Positions 6,585 through 14,275 of a stretch of DNA of 64,000 bases are shown here, one piece after another. Origin of the DNA: Dyadobacter luticola. Lineage in GTDB: Bacteria > Bacteroidota > Bacteroidia > Cytophagales > Spirosomataceae. The first letter of the stretch is position 1; each line of letters starts with the position of its first letter. The stretch is taken from the NCBI RefSeq assembly GCF_005860805.1, contig NZ_VCEJ01000008.1:248001-312000 (forward strand), written 5' to 3'. The notes beneath the pieces were generated by a model that was not told where the DNA came from, did no database searches, and worked only from the letters and a program-made list of their open reading frames with translations. The position numbers and the translations under genes are program-made.

Positions 6585-8798
6585 TTAGTTTGCAAGTTCG
6601 GATAAAAACTTGATGCGCATCAGCCGCAGCTCTTCTTCGCTGATCTCATCATTTGCAAATTCGTCCAAAGCTACGGCAATGTTATCGGTTTCGGCAGACA
6701 TGAAATAATCGTAAATGTCCTGCTGCCGCTCGCGGTCGATCACCTGGTTAATGTAATAATCCAGGTTGAGTTTGGTACCCGAGTAACATATATGCTCCAC
6801 CTCCTCGATCACATCCGCCAGGTCCAGCGCCTTCACCTCCGCAATTTCATCCAGGCTCACTTTGCGGTCTACCTGCTGGATGATAAAGATCTTGATTTTG
6901 GACTTATTAACCGTGGATTTGATCACCACATCCTTGGCCGTTTCAATCTCATTTTCCTCCACATACCGTGTGATGGTATCGATAAACTGGCGTCCAAATT
7001 TTTGCACCTTCCCCATCCCGACGCCATTGATCTGCGCCATTTCCTGCTGGGTGGTAGGGTAAGTTGTGGCCATTTCTTCCAGGGAAGGATCCTGGAAAAT
7101 AACGTAAGGAGGCAGATTCTTTTCTTTCGCTACCTTCTTCCGCAAGGCTTTCAGCATCCCGAGCAGCGCCTCGTCATAAGCATGGGCACTGCCGCCGCCT
7201 GCTGCGGCATCCTTATCGTCGTCCTCCGGTTTTACTTCCTCCTCTTCAAAGTTATGGTCTTTGTGCAATGTAACCTGGTAAGGATCATTTAGATAGCGCG
7301 CGCCTTTTTCTCCAAGCCGGATCACGCCATAATTTTCAATGTCCTTTTCAAGATAATTCAATATCACAAGCTGGCGTATCGTCGAAACCCAGTAATCACG
7401 GGATTCATTCAGCTCGAGGCCTTTACCGTACACATCGAGTTGGTCGTGCTCGTAGCTTTTAACGTATTGATTTTCAGTAGCCGTCAGCAGATCGGCAATG
7501 TGGTCAGCGTCAAATCGCTCGTCGGTTTGCGCTACTGCTCTCAGTACCAGGATCACATCTTCCTGCACTTTTGATTTTTCAGTGGGCTTAATGCAGTTGT
7601 CGCAGAAGCCGCAATCTTTTTCAAGATATTCACCAAAGTAACTCAGCAGCTGACGTCTCCGGCACACGCCCAATGTCGAATACGCCACCATTTCATTCAA
7701 TAAATGGCGCGCATTATCCCGCTCCGTGACGGTTTTATCCTTGTTAAATTTTTCCAGCTTCTGAATGTCCTCGTAGCTGTAAAACATCAGGCAGTTACCT
7801 TCGAGGCCATCCCGACCGGCGCGGCCAGTTTCCTGATAATATCCTTCCAGCGACTTGGGAACATCGTAATGTATCACAAAACGCACATCCGGCTTGTCGA
7901 TGCCCATTCCGAATGCGATGGTCGCCACAATCACGTCACATTCCTCATTCAGGAATGCATCCTGGTTGGCCATGCGGGTGTTACTATCCAGTCCGGCGTG
8001 GTACGGTAATGCACGAACGTCGTTGACATTCAGCAGCTCCGCCACCTCTTCCACCGTCTTGCGGCTGAGGCAATACACAATGCCCGATTTTCCTTTGTTA
8101 TTGCGGATATACCGGATCAGCTGCTTTTTTACATCCTTCTTGGGACGTATTTCGTAGTAAAGATTTTTCCGGTTAAAAGACGATTTAAATGTTTCTGCCT
8201 CCTCCATTTGCAGATTTTTGCGGATATCCTGCTGCACTTTCGGGGTAGCCGTGGCAGTGAGCGCAATGATCGGAAGCTGGCCGATATTCTCGATAATACC
8301 ATAAATCCGGCGGTATTCCGGCCTGAAATCGTGGCCCCACTCAGAAATACAGTGGGCTTCGTCTATCGCTACAAATGATATTCTTACTCTTTTGAGAAAA
8401 TCGAGGTTATCTTCCTTCGTCAGGGATTCGGGGGCAATGTAAAGCAGTTTCAGGGTGCCGTCGAGCGCATCGGTTTTAACGCGGGTCATCTCGGCTTTGG
8501 TCAATGTTGAGTTAAGAAACTGGGCGTTAATTCCAAAGGCGGTCAGCTGGTCGACCTGGTTTTTCATTAAGGCAATCAGGGGAGAGATAACAATGGTCAG
8601 TCCGTCGCTGACGAGTGCAGGCAATTGATAACACAGTGACTTACCTGCCCCGGTGGGCATAATTACAAATGTATTTTTACCAAGGAGAATGTTTTGAATA
8701 ATGACTTCCTGTTCCCCGCGAAATTGACTGTATCCAAATATTTCTTTTAGTTTCTCTTTTAAGGTGTCTAAGACAACTTGATCAACCTGCTTTACCAT
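6585..8798 (-). CDS. recQ: ATP-dependent DNA helicase RecQ
   Basis: The 737-residue protein has the RecQ helicase motifs in order: motif 0 FGYSQFRGEQ (21-30), Walker A MPTGAGKS (47-54), the DEAH box IDEAHCISEWGHDFRPEY, and motif VI QETGRAGRDG. A Cys cluster in CGFCDNC marks the RecQ zinc-binding domain, and an HRDC-like domain (from about residue 540, YDEALLGMLKALRKKVAKEK) is followed by a further C-terminal helical extension. This is longer than E. coli RecQ (609 aa) but normal for Bacteroidota. RecQ unwinds 3'-tailed DNA in recombination and fork repair. The gene diverges from kdsD and leads the purD-PSP1 transcription unit. Confidence 0.95.
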   Translation of the reverse strand: MVKQVDQVVLDTLKEKLKEIFGYSQFRGEQEVIIQNILLGKNTFVIMPTGAGKSLCYQLPALVSDGLTIVISPLIALMKNQVDQLTAFGINAQFLNSTLTKAEMTRVKTDALDGTLKLLYIAPESLTKEDNLDFLKRVRISFVAIDEAHCISEWGHDFRPEYRRIYGIIENIGQLPIIALTATATPKVQQDIRKNLQMEEAETFKSSFNRKNLYYEIRPKKDVKKQLIRYIRNNKGKSGIVYCLSRKTVEEVAELLNVNDVRALPYHAGLDSNTRMANQDAFLNEECDVIVATIAFGMGIDKPDVRFVIHYDVPKSLEGYYQETGRAGRDGLEGNCLMFYSYEDIQKLEKFNKDKTVTERDNARHLLNEMVAYSTLGVCRRRQLLSYFGEYLEKDCGFCDNCIKPTEKSKVQEDVILVLRAVAQTDERFDADHIADLLTATENQYVKSYEHDQLDVYGKGLELNESRDYWVSTIRQLVILNYLEKDIENYGVIRLGEKGARYLNDPYQVTLHKDHNFEEEEVKPEDDDKDAAAGGGSAHAYDEALLGMLKALRKKVAKEKNLPPYVIFQDPSLEEMATTYPTTQQEMAQINGVGMGKVQKFGRQFIDTITRYVEENEIETAKDVVIKSTVNKSKIKIFIIQQVDRKVSLDEIAEVKALDLADVIEEVEHICYSGTKLNLDYYINQVIDRERQQDIYDYFMSAETDNIAVALDEFANDEISEEELRLMRIKFLSELAN

Positions 8799-8833
8799 AC
8801 TCTGTTAACAAAATGGTTATCCCCAAACTTCTT

Positions 8834-8841
8834 TATCTTTG
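8834..8841 (+). promoter_or_regulatory. -7 element for kdsD
   Basis: TATCTTTG fits the Bacteroidota -7 consensus TAnnTTTG and ends 11 bases before the kdsD ATG, so the transcript would have a very short leader. No clear TTG stands 19-21 bases upstream. A TGTTAACA dyad lies at 8803-8810 between recQ and kdsD. Confidence 0.45.
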
Positions 8842-8852
8842 CTTTTTTTGAA

Positions 8853-9869
8853 ATGAATTTTGACGATTCTATCCCCTTAAACTGTGTTTCAGATTTGAAA
8901 TTAATAAAAAATATTCAGTCAATAGCAAAAGAAGTAATACGGCAGGAGGCAGAAGCTTTGCATAAAATTATTGAACTGATAGATGATGAATTTGAAAACT
9001 GCGTATATGCTATTTTGAACTCCGGAGGGCGTGTTGTGATTTCCGGAGTGGGTAAAAGTGCGATCGTCGGACAGAAAATCGTAGCCACCCTCAACTCTAC
9101 CGGAACACCCGCACTTTTCATGCACGCCGCCGATGCGATACATGGCGATCTGGGTATGATCCAAGACAATGATATCGTGTTAGTAATTTCCAAAAGCGGG
9201 GATACTGCGGAAATTAAAATGCTGGTACCGCTGCTCAAAAGGATCAATGTTACCATGATCGCAATGGTCAGTAACAGAGACTCTTACCTTGCTAGAAATA
9301 GTCAGTTTGTGCTGCATGCACAGGTTTCGAAAGAAGCCGACCCGCTTAATCTCGCACCTACGACAAGCACTTCCGTCACGATGGCGCTCGGCGATGCGCT
9401 GGCGATTTGTTTACTGGAAGCCAGAGGGTTTACCCATGATGATTTTGCCAAATTTCACCCTGGCGGTTCGCTGGGTAAAAGGCTTTATCTGAAAGTCTGC
9501 GACATTTACCCGCACAACGAACTTCCGATGGTGCCGGCAAGCGCAACATTACAGGAAGTGATCCTGGAAATGACTTCCAAAAGATTAGGGGCAACCGCCG
9601 TAAAAATGGCTGACGATCAAATGATTGGCATCATTACCGACGGAGATTTGCGCCGCATGCTAAAAGAACATCAGGGGACCAGGATCCTGACATTAACGGC
9701 AGCAGATATCATGACAAAATCCCCCATTTCCGTCTCGCCGGACGAATATGCCGTGAAGGCGCTGGAAATCATGCAGGCAAAAAGTATTACCCAGCTTGTG
9801 GTCGTGGAGGAAGGAAAAGTCCTGGGTTTCGTGCATTTGCACGATTTACTGCGAGAAGGTTTGGTCTAG
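8853..9869 (+). CDS. kdsD: D-arabinose-5-phosphate isomerase (KpsF/GutQ family)
   Basis: KdsD converts ribulose-5-phosphate to arabinose-5-phosphate, the first committed step towards Kdo for LPS. The start is set at MNFDDSIPLN (8853), because the open upstream extension has no family similarity and the -7 element lies inside it. The 338-residue product has an N-terminal SIS domain (SGVGKSAIVGQKIVATLNSTG, shown here as separate conserved blocks SGVGKSA and ATLNSTG) with the family's DAIHGDLGM and FHPGGSLGK, then two CBS domains near residues 205-335. KdsC, a later enzyme of the same pathway, is encoded at 59968-60489. Confidence 0.92.
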   Translation: MNFDDSIPLNCVSDLKLIKNIQSIAKEVIRQEAEALHKIIELIDDEFENCVYAILNSGGRVVISGVGKSAIVGQKIVATLNSTGTPALFMHAADAIHGDLGMIQDNDIVLVISKSGDTAEIKMLVPLLKRINVTMIAMVSNRDSYLARNSQFVLHAQVSKEADPLNLAPTTSTSVTMALGDALAICLLEARGFTHDDFAKFHPGGSLGKRLYLKVCDIYPHNELPMVPASATLQEVILEMTSKRLGATAVKMADDQMIGIITDGDLRRMLKEHQGTRILTLTAADIMTKSPISVSPDEYAVKALEIMQAKSITQLVVVEEGKVLGFVHLHDLLREGLV

Positions 9870-9875
9870 CGCAGG

Positions 9876-10352
9876 CTACCGGAAACGCTTCGATTGCTGC
9901 ACTTCGCGCTCGTCTTTCCTGATGAAACGGTTGGCAAAAACATTGGCCAGCATTGCACCCACCAGACCGTAAAAACCGATATCATATTTGCCTGGAAGTT
10001 CAGGATCAAACAATTTCGCGGTTTTATAAAAAGTGAAATAAATGACCAAACCCATGATAACGGTCATCAATATAGAATTCACCGCACACAGCGCAGATTG
10101 CAACACACGGTTGCGAAATTGAAAGATCGTATAAGCCGCCACGCCCGCCACCAGCACCGCCAGAATGATCAGATAATAAACCGGCTGAATATTTGACTGG
10201 GTTTCGCTTACCTGATGCGTCAGTTTTAATGCAGTCAATTCTGCATGCTGTACGCCCGCCAGCGCAACTTTATTCCAGATCGGGAAGGCAATAAAAAGCC
10301 CCATACCGACGATTGTGATGGCTAAAAAAATGGATTGGATTCGTTGTAACAT
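9876..10352 (-). CDS. DUF4293 family membrane protein
   Basis: This 158-residue protein starts MLQRIQSIFLAITIVGMGLF and has four predicted membrane segments (about residues 6-27, 60-79, 88-108 and 120-140). The N-terminal QRIQS pattern and topology are those of the Bacteroidota-specific DUF4293 family, whose function is unknown. It converges with kdsD (six-base gap) and lies downstream of rimO on the same strand with a 68-base gap, so it may be the end of that unit. Confidence 0.8.
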   Translation of the reverse strand: MLQRIQSIFLAITIVGMGLFIAFPIWNKVALAGVQHAELTALKLTHQVSETQSNIQPVYYLIILAVLVAGVAAYTIFQFRNRVLQSALCAVNSILMTVIMGLVIYFTFYKTAKLFDPELPGKYDIGFYGLVGAMLANVFANRFIRKDEREVQQSKRFR

Positions 10353-10420
10353 GTGTTAATCTATGCTTGAATGTTTTTATTGGTCAAATTTAAGAAGGCC
10401 GCGCTAGCAGAAAAAGGGAA

Positions 10421-11731
10421 TCAGGTAATCACTTCGCCATACAAATCAAATTCCTCCGCGGCTGTAATTTTCACTTGCGCAAAATCTCCAAGCCTCACAT
10501 ACTGACTTGCCGGTACAAGTACCTCATTATCAACTTCGGGTGAATCAAATTCCGTACGGCCGATAAAATGTCCGCCTTCTTTCCGGTCAAAAAGCACTTT
10601 GTAAGTATTGCCGATTTTCTGCTGGTTCAATTCGTACGAAATGCCTTGCTGCAATTCCATGATAGCATCGGCGCGCTCCTGCTTGATTTCTGCCGGAATG
10701 TCATCGGGCATGGTGTAAGAATGTGTGTTATCCTCATGCGAGTACTGAAATGCGCCCAATCTGTCGAACCGCATCTTTTCAACAAACTCATAAGTTTCAT
10801 CAAATAACGATTCAGTCTCGCCCGGGTGCCCTACGATCAATGTGGTTCTTAATGTAATTCCAGGCACTTTCTCACGGATCGACCAGATGAGCGACTCCGT
10901 TTTTTCGCGGGTAATTCCCCGCCTCATCGATTTCAGCATTTCCGTCGAGCCTGATTGCAGGGGCATATCCAGGTACTTGGCAATGTTGCTCCGCTCGTTC
11001 ATTACGTCCAGCACATCCATCGGAAATCCGGCCGGATAAGCATATTGCAGCCTGATCCACTCAATACCTTCCACATCGGAAAGTTGGGCGAGCAGGTCGG
11101 AAAGGTTTCTTTTTTTATAAATATCAAGACCATAATAAGTCAGGTCCTGCGCGATGAGTATCAGCTCTTTAGTACCTCGTTTGGCGAGCGATTTTGCCTC
11201 TTTCACAAGCTCGTCGATCGGTCTGGAAACGTGGCCGCCGCGCATGATCGGGATAGCGCAAAAACTGCACGGACGGTCACAGCCTTCGGCAATTTTCAGG
11301 TATGCGTAATGTGCGGGAGTTGTGAGCAGGCGCTCACCTACGAGTTCGTGCTTATAATCTGCTTTGAGTGTTTTGAGCAGCCGAGGAAGTTCGTTTGTTC
11401 CAAACCAGGCGTCAACAGTTGGGATTTCTACCGAGAGTTCGTCCTTGTAACGATGTGACAAACAGCCAGTAACATACACTTTGTCCACGATTCCGGCCGC
11501 CTTTGCATCGGCGTATCGCAGGATGGTATTGATCGATTCCTCTTTTGCATTATCGATAAATCCGCAGGTATTGATCACAACAATCTGCGAATCATCTTTC
11601 TTGGATTCATGCGCTACCGCAAATCCGTTTCCTTTGAGCTGTGTGTAAAGTACCTCCGAATCCACCAGGTTCTTGGAACAACCCAGGGTAACTATATTGA
11701 CTTTATTCTTGATTATTCCTTTGGTTTTCAT
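10421..11731 (-). CDS. rimO: Ribosomal protein S12 methylthiotransferase
   Basis: RimO is a radical-SAM enzyme that methylthiolates an aspartate of ribosomal protein S12. The 436-residue protein has an N-terminal UPF0004 domain with TLGCSKNLVDSE and further cysteines for the auxiliary cluster, the radical-SAM CxxxCxxC motif in CDRPCSFCAIP (about residues 150-160), and a C-terminal TRAM domain. CSKNLVDSE separates RimO from MiaB. It follows ftsY on the same strand across 129 bases, an arrangement common in Bacteroidota (rpmG, DUF4295, ftsY, rimO). Confidence 0.95.
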   Translation of the reverse strand: MKTKGIIKNKVNIVTLGCSKNLVDSEVLYTQLKGNGFAVAHESKKDDSQIVVINTCGFIDNAKEESINTILRYADAKAAGIVDKVYVTGCLSHRYKDELSVEIPTVDAWFGTNELPRLLKTLKADYKHELVGERLLTTPAHYAYLKIAEGCDRPCSFCAIPIMRGGHVSRPIDELVKEAKSLAKRGTKELILIAQDLTYYGLDIYKKRNLSDLLAQLSDVEGIEWIRLQYAYPAGFPMDVLDVMNERSNIAKYLDMPLQSGSTEMLKSMRRGITREKTESLIWSIREKVPGITLRTTLIVGHPGETESLFDETYEFVEKMRFDRLGAFQYSHEDNTHSYTMPDDIPAEIKQERADAIMELQQGISYELNQQKIGNTYKVLFDRKEGGHFIGRTEFDSPEVDNEVLVPASQYVRLGDFAQVKITAAEEFDLYGEVIT

Positions 11732-11860
11732 TGGAGAGTAGCTGCGAGCGACTGGCTTTCAGCTATATGTGTTAAATGAAAAATAATGCAATTCCTGTAT
11801 CAGCGAATCAATTGACTGTGAACCGCTAAACGGGCCGCAAAGTTCGGGAAAATCTAATTG

Positions 11861-12823
11861 TTAGCCAATCTTTTTAAACAGAGAATCCACAAACTCGCCA
11901 CGGTCGAAAACCTGCAAGTCGTCCATTTTTTCGCCTACGCCGATGTATTTGACGGGGATTTTAAATTCGTCGGAAATGCCGATTACGACGCCTCCTTTGG
12001 CGGTGCCGTCGAGTTTGGTGATGGCGAGAGCCGTGATATCGGTTACTTTGGTGAATTCTCTGGCCTGGATTACAGCATTTTGTCCTGTGCTTCCGTCTAA
12101 AACGAGCAAAACCTCATGCGGCGAATCGGGGATGATCTTTTGCATCACGCGCTTGATCTTCGATAACTCATTCATGAGGTTGACCTTGGTATGCAAGCGG
12201 CCGGCGGTATCAATAATGATCACGTCCGCGCCGATTTCTATGCCTTTTTTCAAAGCATCATAAGCCACTGCCGAAGGATCGGTGTTCATGCCGTGGTCGA
12301 TCACCGGAACATTCACGCGTTTTCCCCATAATTTCAGCTGGTCCACAGCCGCTGCGCGGAAGGTATCTGCAGCACCCAGCACCACCTTATGGCCCCGCTG
12401 ATTGAACTGATGCGCCAGTTTACCAATCGTCGTCGTTTTTCCAACACCATTTACGCCCACCACCATAATTACGTAGGGTTTGGGTAAATGTTCGGTTTCG
12501 AAACTATCCTTAATGTCAACGGATTTATTTTCAGTAAGTAATGCGGCGATTTCGTCCCGAAGAATGTTGTCGAGCTCCGCAGTGGTGGCATATTTATCAC
12601 GGGCTACGCGTTCTTCAATCCGACGGATTACCTTCACGGTAGTCTCGACACCCACATCGGAGCTGACGAGAATATCTTCCAGCTCATCGAGCACCTCTTC
12701 ATCGATAGTCGTTTTGCCGACGATCGCCCGGGAAAGTTTGCCGAAGAAGCTGTCTTTGGTTTTTTCGAGACCTTTATCTAATGTTTCCTTTTTTTCCTTT
12801 GAAAAAAAATCAAATAAACCCAT
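11861..12823 (-). CDS. ftsY: Signal recognition particle receptor FtsY
   Basis: FtsY is the SRP receptor GTPase that docks ribosome-nascent chains at the membrane. The 320-residue protein consists essentially of the N and G domains: a short N-terminal tail, then VGVNGVGKTTTIGKLA (P-loop), DTFRAAA, DTAGRLH and TKLDGTAKGG. It lacks the long acidic A domain of E. coli FtsY, as is normal in Bacteroidota. A terminator for the rpmG-DUF4295 unit lies just upstream, so ftsY must have its own promoter or depend on read-through. Confidence 0.95.
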   Translation of the reverse strand: MGLFDFFSKEKKETLDKGLEKTKDSFFGKLSRAIVGKTTIDEEVLDELEDILVSSDVGVETTVKVIRRIEERVARDKYATTAELDNILRDEIAALLTENKSVDIKDSFETEHLPKPYVIMVVGVNGVGKTTTIGKLAHQFNQRGHKVVLGAADTFRAAAVDQLKLWGKRVNVPVIDHGMNTDPSAVAYDALKKGIEIGADVIIIDTAGRLHTKVNLMNELSKIKRVMQKIIPDSPHEVLLVLDGSTGQNAVIQAREFTKVTDITALAITKLDGTAKGGVVIGISDEFKIPVKYIGVGEKMDDLQVFDRGEFVDSLFKKIG

Positions 12824-12856
12824 AGTGCTAATGTTAGAGGCTCAAAAATAAAACAA

Positions 12857-12879
12857 AAAAGTCCCAAAAAGGGACTTTT
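12857..12879 (-). terminator. Terminator after the rpmG-DUF4295 unit
   Basis: On the minus strand the stem AAAAGTCCC / GGGACTTTT (arms 12871-12879 and 12857-12865, loop of five) runs into a T-rich stretch (TTTTTTGTTTTATTTTTG). It separates the ribosomal-protein transcript from ftsY. Confidence 0.85.
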
Positions 12880-12950
12880 CATTTTCAATATCACGCTTCG
12901 CCTTCGCTTAGTATAATAATATCATTTTTAATTGTGCTACGGACCAACAT

Positions 12951-12976
12951 TGTCAGTCTGAGCGCAGTCGAAGACT
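12951..12976. repeat. REP-like intergenic sequence
   Basis: The segment TGTCAGTCTGAGCGCAGTCG plus AAGACT resembles the short repeated extragenic sequence (GTCAnnCTGAGCGnAGTCGAAG) scattered through many Bacteroidota and other genomes. It is the only copy I noticed here. It touches the stop codon of the DUF4295 gene (12975-12977). Confidence 0.5.
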
Positions 12977-13127
12977 AGTTTTTCAAAGCGCCTTGAACAC
13001 CGTCAAGGGGTACGATCTCTTCTTTGAAGGTATAAGCTCCGGTTTTAGGAGATTTTACGGCTTTAATTACTTTCGCAAATGCTTTGCCGCCTTCTTTTTT
13101 CAGGGTAGCAACTACTTTCTTTGCCAT
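12975..13127 (-). CDS. DUF4295 family small basic protein
   Basis: A 50-codon gene starting MAKKVVATLKKEGGKAFAKV and ending QGALKN matches the DUF4295 family, a Lys-rich protein almost always encoded right after rpmG in Bacteroidota and therefore suspected to be ribosome-associated. That role is inferred from context only. The ATG is at 13127-13125, 28 bases after the rpmG stop. Its stop codon abuts a REP-like sequence, and a terminator follows about 95 bases on. Confidence 0.88.
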   Translation of the reverse strand: MAKKVVATLKKEGGKAFAKVIKAVKSPKTGAYTFKEEIVPLDGVQGALKN

Positions 13128-13155
13128 GTCGGTATATATTAAAGTTTAAAAAAAC

Positions 13156-13338
13156 TTATTTAATTTCTTTGTGAACGGTATAACGTCTCAGGAAAGAATT
13201 GAATTTTTTCAACTCCATACGGCCTGGCGTATTTTTCCGATTTTTTGTCGTCACATAACGTGACATACCTGGAACACCGCTTTGTTTTTGTTCTGTGCAC
13301 TCCAGTATGACCTGTACTCTATTGCCTTTCTTAGCCAT
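13156..13338 (-). CDS. rpmG: 50S ribosomal protein L33
   Basis: The 60-residue product [20 protein letters not shown]... contains the L33 core with [19 protein letters not shown]. It retains only one cysteine (C14), so it is the non-zinc type of L33. In many Bacteroidota rpmB (L28) lies directly upstream, but here the upstream 270 bases contain no rpmB. A strong promoter sits 30 bases upstream. DUF4295 follows in the same transcript. Confidence 0.95.
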   Translation of the reverse strand: MAKKGNRVQVILECTEQKQSGVPGMSRYVTTKNRKNTPGRMELKKFNSFLRRYTVHKEIK

Positions 13339-13367
13339 TTCTTTTATTCGTTTTACAAATAGGAGTG

Positions 13368-13398
13368 CAAAAGTAACAACATGAAATGTAAATCACAA
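13368..13398 (-). promoter_or_regulatory. Bacteroidota promoter of rpmG
   Basis: On the minus strand TTG (13398-13396), exactly 20 bases and TACTTTTG (13375-13368) form a full -33/-7 pair. The -7 box continues as TTTGCACTCC, the same ten bases as at the rplM promoter (63075-63084). Confidence 0.75.
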
Positions 13399-13611
13399 TA
13401 TTATCATTTAAATAAAACCTAAAATTTGTAAAGTTTCCCTCCTGATCGCGTCTGTTAATGTGTTGTATAGCAAAAGAGTATCTTTTCAACATTGGCCAAA
13501 GGCCCGTAATTTATGCTGGGTATATGAAGGAAATCTAAGTCAAACTTAGTTTCTTCGTGTGATGATTTAATCTCAACCTTAATCTGGCGGAATTCTTAAA
13601 AATTGAAAACA

Positions 13612-14187
13612 ATGACACTTAAACTCAGTACTTCCCGGGCATTTATCGCCCTCGCGGTTGCTTTCTGCATCGGCTGTTCGTCCAAGGAGGATCGCGACAA
13701 GTACAATACTTTCTACGGATCGGAAAGTAAGGCCAGGGAAGAATCGGCGCTTGTAAAGCTTCAAAACGACAGAAAAAATCAACCTGAGCTGCCAGCAGCT
13801 GCACCTGCTGCCGCACCCGCAGCATCACCTGCCGATTCATCGCGCGGAAAATCTGCTGATACTACCAAAGCTGCCGGTGCTGAAACTGCCACCGCAGCCC
13901 CGGCTGCCGCAGCTCCGGCTGCCGCACCAAAACGCAAGCCTGTTCCTGCTGATGTTTTGGCATTGCTGAACAAGCACGCATGTTTTGCATGTCACCAGGC
14001 TTATGATAAAGTGATCGGGCCGGCTTACTCGGAAGTGGCCAAGAAGAAATATACGCCGGATCAAATCGTAGAATTGGTACACAGCCCAAAACCGGAACAT
14101 TGGCCTGGTTACCCTCCGATGGCACCACTGGCGCACGTTCCGAAAGCGGATATCGTTGTGATTGCCAACTGGATCAACGGTTTATAA
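13612..14187 (+). CDS. c-type cytochrome lipoprotein with Ala/Pro-rich linker
   Basis: The start is set at the ATG at 13612. A TTG three codons upstream is also open. The 191-residue protein has a hydrophobic signal ending in CIGCSS (likely lipidated Cys near residue 21), a charged segment, an Ala/Pro-rich linker (about residues 60-108), and a small class-I cytochrome c domain with haem motif CFACH (about residues 124-128) and a distal Met in YPPMAP. It is probably anchored in a membrane facing the periplasm, with the linker letting the haem domain reach a partner. Nothing adjacent names that partner. It ends at a strong hairpin. The sequence between rpmG and this gene holds only promoters. 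Confidence 0.82.
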   Translation: MTLKLSTSRAFIALAVAFCIGCSSKEDRDKYNTFYGSESKAREESALVKLQNDRKNQPELPAAAPAAAPAASPADSSRGKSADTTKAAGAETATAAPAAAAPAAAPKRKPVPADVLALLNKHACFACHQAYDKVIGPAYSEVAKKKYTPDQIVELVHSPKPEHWPGYPPMAPLAHVPKADIVVIANWINGL

Positions 14188-14208
14188 GTCAACATTCCAT
14201 ACCGCATA

Positions 14209-14245
14209 AAATACGGGCCGTCCACAACTTGGACGGCCCGTATTT
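14209..14245. terminator. Strong terminator after the cytochrome gene
   Basis: A perfect 15-bp stem, AAATACGGGCCGTCC (14209-14223) and its complement (14231-14245), has a seven-base loop and A/T flanks, so it could work in both directions. The gatB -7 element begins two bases after it. Confidence 0.88.
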
Positions 14246-14246
14246 G

Positions 14247-14254
14247 TATCTTTG
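14247..14254 (+). promoter_or_regulatory. -7 element for gatB
   Basis: TATCTTTG matches TAnnTTTG and lies 21 bases before the gatB ATG. The -33 region would fall inside the preceding terminator hairpin. A TTG at 14229-14231 is only 15 bases away, so that element is weak. Confidence 0.45.
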
Positions 14255-14275
14255 CGAAAGCATTAACACAATATT

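Noticed and set aside
13643-14136. Several minus-strand frames opposite the cytochrome gene
   Set aside because: They result from the Ala/Pro-rich, GC-rich linker, which is poor in stops on the opposite strand.
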